Assembly (NCBI RefSeq): GCF_004297875.1
Contig: NZ_SCSK01000035.1
Coordinates: forward strand, 124,001 to 188,000
DNA length: 64,000 bases
DNA from: Pandoraea sp.
GTDB taxonomy: Bacteria; Pseudomonadota; Gammaproteobacteria; Burkholderiales; Burkholderiaceae
Direction: 5' to 3'
Shown here: positions 59,360 to 64,000 of the stretch, in pieces
How positions within the stretch are numbered: position 1 is the stretch's first letter
How the letters are laid out: each line of letters begins with the position of its first letter
Notes under the pieces: generated by a model
Databases searched by the model: none
The model's input: the letters and a program-made list of their open reading frames with translations, nothing else
Told to the model about the DNA's origin: nothing
Program-made: the position numbers and the translations under genes

Positions 59360-60247
59360 TCAGCGACGGCAAAAGTCGTCAATCAGTCGTGCCAGTGCTT
59401 CGGGTTGGTCGTGGTGCACCATGTGCCCTGCATCGTCGAGGAACACTTCGCGAAAATCAGGAAAGGCCTGGAAACGGGCGCGAAACGATTCAATCGACTC
59501 CCGTCGCGCCAGAAAGCGTAACGTCTCCGAATCGCGCGCCTCGACATGCAGCACCGGCGCCGTGACGTTGCGCCAGACCGCCATGATCTCGTCAAGCCGG
59601 TACAGGAAAGGATTGGCAATTTTGTGAGCCGGATCACCGAGTATTTCCCAGTCACCCGCCTCGGTCTGGCGCGACCAGTGGGGCGCCAGAAACTCCGCGC
59701 GCGCCTGCGATAGACGCGGGTTATTCTTGCACAAGCGCGCAACCACGTCGGCCAGCGAAGCATAGCGCTTCAATTGCGGCGGCTCTCGCATTTCATCCAG
59801 CCACCGGGAAAATTGCCCAGCCGCCTGCTCAGGAAGCGTTGCCGGCAGGCCAAAGCCTTCCAGGTCGACGGCACGCCGCACCCGCGCAGGGCGGATGCCG
59901 GCGTACAGACAAACCACGTTAGCACCCATACTGTGTCCCACCAGATCGACCGACTCTCCCGGGGCGTAATGATCCAGCAGCACCTCGAGATCGGCGAGAT
60001 AATCGGGAAACCAGTAACAACCGGCGTTACCGTGCGCCGCAGGCCAATCGGTCTGTCCGAAGCCTCGCCAATCGGGCGCGATCAATTGCCAGTCGTCGGG
60101 CAGCGCGTCCGCCAAAAATTGAAACGAGGCCGCCACGTCCATCCAGCCGTGCAGCAGGAACAGCTTGGATCCGGTCGACGGTCCCCAGCGTCGCACGTGA
60201 TAGCGCAGACCGCGCACGTCGACGAACTCAGAGCAGGAAGTTTTCAT
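59360..60247 (-). CDS. Alpha/beta hydrolase
   Basis: 295 residues with the alpha/beta-hydrolase fold. The nucleophile is S106 in VGHSMGANVV, the oxyanion region HGWMDVAASF and the catalytic His in DDAGHMVHHDQP are in place; the acid is likely in VEARDSET. Substrate unknown; it is co-oriented with the PHP gene. Confidence 0.88.
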   Translation of the reverse strand: MKTSCSEFVDVRGLRYHVRRWGPSTGSKLFLLHGWMDVAASFQFLADALPDDWQLIAPDWRGFGQTDWPAAHGNAGCYWFPDYLADLEVLLDHYAPGESVDLVGHSMGANVVCLYAGIRPARVRRAVDLEGFGLPATLPEQAAGQFSRWLDEMREPPQLKRYASLADVVARLCKNNPRLSQARAEFLAPHWSRQTEAGDWEILGDPAHKIANPFLYRLDEIMAVWRNVTAPVLHVEARDSETLRFLARRESIESFRARFQAFPDFREVFLDDAGHMVHHDQPEALARLIDDFCRR

Positions 60248-60337
60248 CGCAAAGAAAAAAGAATGACCGTTCGATTATATCGGAGATGGCACGTCCACGC
60301 TGCGGATTGACCGCTGTCATCGGCGGTATTGAATACT

Positions 60338-61186
60338 TCAGGCCGCAGGGGACTGAGTGGCCTGCATCAGCGCGGCCAACTCGGCCTCGTCGAAGCCTGC
60401 GGCGCGGCGTGCATCCAGATTGAACGGTCCTTTGAGGTGCGGTGCCTGATAACGCTGCGCCAGTTCGCGATAAGCCTCCAGCGGGTCGAGCGCCTGCTGC
60501 GCGCAACACCAGCGATACCAGCGGTTGCCGACGGCCACATGGCCAATTTCGTCGCGCAGAATGATGTCGAGGATGTGCGCCGCACGCCGATCGCCGGCTT
60601 GCCACAGCTTGGCGCGGATCGGCGGGCTTGCATCGAGTCCCCGCGCTTCGAGGGTGCGCGGCACCAGGGCCAATCGCGCCAGCAGATCACCCGACGTCTT
60701 TTGCGCCATTTCCCACAGGCCGTTATGAGCCGGGAAATCGCCATACCGGAACCCCATGCCCGTCAAATGATCTGCCAGCAAGGTGAAGTGATAGGCCTCT
60801 TCGGCCGCAACGCCCAGCCAATCAGCGTAAAAGGCCTCGGGAAGCCCGGCAAAGCGCCAAACGGCGTCGAGTGCCAGATTGATCGCGTTGAATTCAATAT
60901 GAGCCAGCGCGTGGATCAGCGCCGCCCGCCCAGCGTCGGTATGCATCGCGCGCCGCTCGAGCGAGCGCGGCGGCACCAGTTCCGGCTGCGGCGGCCGCCC
61001 AGGAATGCCGGGCGGCTCTGCCAACTCAAGCGCGGCGCCAAACTCGATCCGGCCGCCACGCGCCAGAGCGCCGAGTTCGCGCGCCAGGCGCGCCTTATCG
61101 AACGGGTCGGTCGTCAGCAAAATATCAAGCGCGGCGCGGCGCGCGCGCAAGGGTGTCACGCTCGAGGCAGAAGTCTTTGGGTTCAT
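60338..61186 (-). CDS. DUF455 ferritin-like protein
   Basis: 282-residue protein of the DUF455 family. The two ferritin-like helix motifs are visible: HIEFNAINLALD with AAEEAYHFTLLADHL, and HILDIILRDEIGHVAVGNRW, which give the Glu/His ligands of a probable di-metal site. Enzymatic role unknown. It is divergent from the gamma-carbonic-anhydrase gene with a 41-base gap. Confidence 0.9.
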   Translation of the reverse strand: MNPKTSASSVTPLRARRAALDILLTTDPFDKARLARELGALARGGRIEFGAALELAEPPGIPGRPPQPELVPPRSLERRAMHTDAGRAALIHALAHIEFNAINLALDAVWRFAGLPEAFYADWLGVAAEEAYHFTLLADHLTGMGFRYGDFPAHNGLWEMAQKTSGDLLARLALVPRTLEARGLDASPPIRAKLWQAGDRRAAHILDIILRDEIGHVAVGNRWYRWCCAQQALDPLEAYRELAQRYQAPHLKGPFNLDARRAAGFDEAELAALMQATQSPAA

Positions 61187-61227
61187 GACGGTACAATGGC
61201 ATATTGAAACATTTTAGCGGGCCTCAT

Positions 61228-61752
61228 ATGCCAATTTACAAACTCGGAGACAACGTGCCGCAAATTCACGAAAGTGCATTTGTGGCGGACACTGCCACCA
61301 TCATCGGCAAAGTGACGCTGGCCGAAAATACCAGCATCTGGCCCAGCGCGGTCGCGCGCGGCGACAACGAACCGATTTCGATCGGCGCGGGCAGCAACGT
61401 TCAGGATGGCAGCGTCCTGCACACCGATCCCGGCTTTGCACTGACCATTGGCGAAAACGTGACGGTCGGCCATCAAGTCATGCTGCATGGTTGCACGATC
61501 GGCGACGGTGCGCTGATCGGCATTCAGGCCGTTGTCTTGAACGGCGCAGTCATCGGGAAAAACTGCTTGGTCGGCGCCGGCGCGCTGGTGACCGAGGGCA
61601 AGATCTTTCCCGACAACTCGCTGATTCTGGGTTCGCCCGCCAAAGTGGTGCGACAACTGACCGAAGATGACCGGCAACGCATGATGGCAGCCACCCAGAG
61701 TTACTCCACGCGGCGTCAGTTTTTCAAGGAAAATCTGGTCAGAATCGGCTGA
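61228..61752 (+). CDS. Gamma-carbonic-anhydrase-like hexapeptide-repeat protein
   Basis: 174 residues with left-handed beta-helix repeats (IGKVTLAENTSIWPSAV; IGENVTVGHQVMLHGCTIGD). The metal-binding His are in LHTDPG and VGHQVMLHG. It belongs to the gamma-CA/YrdA family; carbonic anhydrase activity is not certain for such homologues. I start at ATG 61228, because an in-frame TTG at 61204 is unlikely. Confidence 0.92.
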   Translation: MPIYKLGDNVPQIHESAFVADTATIIGKVTLAENTSIWPSAVARGDNEPISIGAGSNVQDGSVLHTDPGFALTIGENVTVGHQVMLHGCTIGDGALIGIQAVVLNGAVIGKNCLVGAGALVTEGKIFPDNSLILGSPAKVVRQLTEDDRQRMMAATQSYSTRRQFFKENLVRIG

Positions 61753-61810
61753 TCGTTTTCGCATCGACGCCGAGCGGGGGCAACCCCCTTTATCGCAGGA
61801 ATCCCTTTCA

Positions 61811-62752
61811 GTGTCCGACCAACTCAAGAAATTCGTCTTCGACGCCGCGCCGGTGCGCGGCGAAATCGTGAATCTGCGCACGACGTGGCAAACGGTACTG
61901 CAGAATCACGACTACCCGGCACCCGTGCGCACGCTCCTGGGCGAAATGATGGCGGCCGCAGCACTTCTGTCGGCCAATCTCAAATTCGATGGCGCGCTGA
62001 TCATGCAGATTCATGGCGACGGTCCGGTACAAATGCTGGTGGTCGAGTGCAACTCCGACCTCATGATGCGTGCCACAGCCAAATATTCGCCTGACTTGCC
62101 GGCCAATCCGACTCTGGCGCAAATGGTCAATGCCAATGGCAACGGCCGTTTCGCCATCACGCTCGACCCACACGACAGACGCCCCGGCCAGCAAGCGTAC
62201 CAAGGCATCGTCCCGCTGGCCGACGAGAATGGCCCGCTCGATGACATGGCCGCGGTCCTGCGTCATTACATGTTGCATTCCGAGCAGCTCGATACCCATC
62301 TTTGGCTGGCGGCCGATGAGCAGCAGGCAGTGGGCGTAATGTTGCAGCGCCTTCCCCGCGAGGGCGGCGGCGACGCACGCGCTGTTGCCCAGGAAGCCGA
62401 GGATACCTGGGAGCGCGCATGCCACCTGGGTGCCACGCTCAAGCGCGAAGAAATGCTCTCGGTATCTGCCGATGACCTGTTGCATCGACTCTTCTGGCAG
62501 GAGGACGTGCGCGTGTTCGAGCCGCAGCCGACCCACTTTCGCTGCACATGCTCACGCCGCGGCGTGGGCAATATGTTGCGCATGCTGGGTTGGGAGGAAG
62601 TCAAGAGCATTCTGGACGAGCGCGAGAAGATCGATATCGACTGCGAGTTTTGCCGCCAGCACTATACGTTCGATGCCGTCGATGCGACGCAACTTTTCGC
62701 AGGTGACAGGCTCTCAGCCGATGTGACCGTCGCCTCATCGCAGCGGCACTGA
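61811..62752 (+). CDS. hslO: Redox-regulated chaperone Hsp33
   Basis: 313-residue chaperone activated by oxidative unfolding. The C-terminal zinc cysteines are C-x-C in FRCTCSRRG and C-x-x-C in CEFCRQHY. The start is GTG at 61811 with AGGA eleven bases upstream. The N-terminal domain VRGEIVNLRTTWQTVLQNH is the usual Hsp33 pattern. Confidence 0.95.
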   Translation: MSDQLKKFVFDAAPVRGEIVNLRTTWQTVLQNHDYPAPVRTLLGEMMAAAALLSANLKFDGALIMQIHGDGPVQMLVVECNSDLMMRATAKYSPDLPANPTLAQMVNANGNGRFAITLDPHDRRPGQQAYQGIVPLADENGPLDDMAAVLRHYMLHSEQLDTHLWLAADEQQAVGVMLQRLPREGGGDARAVAQEAEDTWERACHLGATLKREEMLSVSADDLLHRLFWQEDVRVFEPQPTHFRCTCSRRGVGNMLRMLGWEEVKSILDEREKIDIDCEFCRQHYTFDAVDATQLFAGDRLSADVTVASSQRH

Positions 62753-62803
62753 GCAAACGCCGGTACCTGGCTGATGCTCCAGAAGATACCTCTCGGAAAT
62801 TCG

Positions 62804-63184
62804 ATGAATGCCATCCAGACTTTCGTGACGGTTGGCCCTCGACGGCTGGCGCTGATGAGCCTTTGCGCCGCGGTGCTCGGCGGATGCGCGGCGCTGCCGC
62901 CGCGCGGCGCGCCGATTCAGCGGTTGCCTGAAGGCGCTGCAGCCCGCCTGGCGCCGAAGTTGACGCCAGAACAAAGCAAAAAACTGACGGAGCTCGATGC
63001 TCGCCTGCTGCAGGAGCAGGAAGATGACATCCGCAACCGACACGCCTGGGCTGCTTACAATGCCGCCCTGCGCGACGCATGGAACGCAAATACCTATTAC
63101 TACGGCGGTTACGGGCCGTGGTTCGGACCTCGTTACGGGTTCGGTTACTACTATGGACCGAGCCCCTGGGGATGGGGCTGGTGA
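62804..63184 (+). CDS. Gly/Tyr-rich small lipoprotein
   Basis: 126 residues. The signal ends in lipobox VLGGCAALPP. A middle part (LTPEQSKKLTELDARLLQEQED) is helical, and the last third is rich in Gly, Tyr, Trp and Pro (YYYGGYGPWFGPRYGFGYYY), a composition seen in surface or outer-membrane-associated lipoproteins. CGGAA lies seven bases before the ATG. It is convergent with ftsB, with a gap of 14 bases. No known function. Confidence 0.8.
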   Translation: MNAIQTFVTVGPRRLALMSLCAAVLGGCAALPPRGAPIQRLPEGAAARLAPKLTPEQSKKLTELDARLLQEQEDDIRNRHAWAAYNAALRDAWNANTYYYGGYGPWFGPRYGFGYYYGPSPWGWGW

Positions 63185-63198
63185 GTGCTTTTTCGAGG

Positions 63199-63612
63199 CT
63201 AGCGCTTGGCGTGCTCGCGATGGGGGTGCGTATGATTCGGTGCGGCTGCCTGATGCATCGACTGGGCAATTGCGTGAGGCGGTGATTGCCCCGCGGCGGC
63301 AGCCCCACTCGCCCCCCAGCGGAATGGATCGGCAGTACCGTCAGGCGCGACGAATTGCACAAAGACCTCGCCATCCTTGATCATGCCAAGTTCATAGCGC
63401 GCCCGCTCCTCGATCGCTGCGGTACCGTCCTTCAAATTCTGTACTTCGCCGGCCAGCCGGTCGTTGCGTTCCTTCAGCTGTTCGTTTTTCTGTTGTTGAA
63501 GAGCGAGCTGCTGCCGTAATTCACGGACGTGCAGCCACCCGCCGCTGCCGAACCAGAGCGGGTACTGGATCAGCGCCAGCAACAGAACCAGCACCAGGGT
63601 CACGAATCGCAT
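63199..63612 (-). CDS. ftsB: Cell division protein FtsB
   Basis: 137 residues. One N-terminal transmembrane helix ([16 protein letters not shown]), a coiled coil ([30 protein letters not shown], in parts) and [21 protein letters not shown] identify FtsB, a core divisome subunit. Beyond that is a tail that E. coli FtsB lacks: about 35 residues ending [25 protein letters not shown] (in parts), rich in His. It precedes eno in the usual order eno-ftsB. Confidence 0.9.
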   Translation of the reverse strand: MRFVTLVLVLLLALIQYPLWFGSGGWLHVRELRQQLALQQQKNEQLKERNDRLAGEVQNLKDGTAAIEERARYELGMIKDGEVFVQFVAPDGTADPFRWGASGAAAAGQSPPHAIAQSMHQAAAPNHTHPHREHAKR

Positions 63613-63676
63613 CGTGTTTGCTCTCGGGCAATCCACCCGCCCGGCCAAGGGGCAGGGCGGGTGCTAGGCACGCGTA

Positions 63677-64000
<324 letters not shown>

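Overview
The window is a piece of chromosome from a betaproteobacterium, most likely of the family Burkholderiaceae in the broad sense. The evidence is gene order rather than any single marker: a pdh operon encoding a lipoyl-bearing E3, the run ndk-rlmN-pilW-rodZ-ispG-hisS-yfgM-bamB-der-hfq-hflX-hflK-hflC-hisZ-purA, the run thrS-infC-rpmI-rplT-pheS-pheT-ihfA-merR, and hisZ, which accompanies the short form of HisG. I cannot name the genus. Coding density is high, and almost all genes are housekeeping.

Layout. Bases 1-3.6 kb hold the end of a chaperone-usher fimbrial cluster: a truncated usher, a small pilus-like protein and two convergent DUF1120 paralogues. Bases 3.9-10.8 kb hold the pyruvate dehydrogenase operon on the minus strand (aceE, aceF, a proteasome-like Ntn hydrolase, lpdA). 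Divergent from it at 11-14.2 kb are a PAS sensor kinase and a FixJ-type regulator, followed by folD, an M3 oligopeptidase and an nsrR-like gene. From 17.9 to 36.2 kb the minus strand carries a TPR/ATP-grasp protein of unknown substrate, a phosphoribosyltransferase and the long ndk-to-purA run. A BI-1 family membrane protein sits at 36.4 kb on the plus strand. From 37.4 to 45.1 kb comes the translation operon (merR, ihfA, pheT, pheS, rplT, rpmI, infC, thrS), preceded by tRNA-Val(GAC). Then follow mutS, slyD, a ribosomal-oxygenase gene and a small alanine-rich lipoprotein gene whose terminator has been split by an IS4-family insertion (50,981-52,302). The rest (52.4-64 kb) holds a metallo-beta-lactamase-fold hydrolase, bamC, dapA, a methyltransferase, trpS, an M50 protease, yciO, a PHP phosphatase, a hydrolase, a DUF455 protein, a gamma-carbonic-anhydrase-like protein, hslO, a Gly/Tyr-rich lipoprotein, ftsB and the 3' end of eno.

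How the genes work together. aceE/aceF/lpdA encode the full pyruvate dehydrogenase complex, with the proteasome-like gene translationally coupled to lpdA. bamB, bamC, yfgM, rodZ, ftsB and the lipoproteins serve the envelope. hflX, hflK, hflC, hfq, hslO, slyD and prlC serve protein and RNA quality control. thrS, pheS, pheT, hisS, trpS, infC, rplT, rpmI, the ribosomal oxygenase, rlmN and der serve translation.

The points most worth a second look are the proteasome homologue inside the PDH operon, the TPR/ATP-grasp ligase-like protein, the IS element that split a terminator and appears insulated by terminators facing inward from both sides, the shared promoter-like block upstream of both DUF1120 genes, the AUC start of infC, and candidate attenuator hairpins ahead of pheS and rpmI. 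I found no CRISPR array, prophage, rRNA operon or obvious defence island. All calls come from reading the sequence, and no database search was run.
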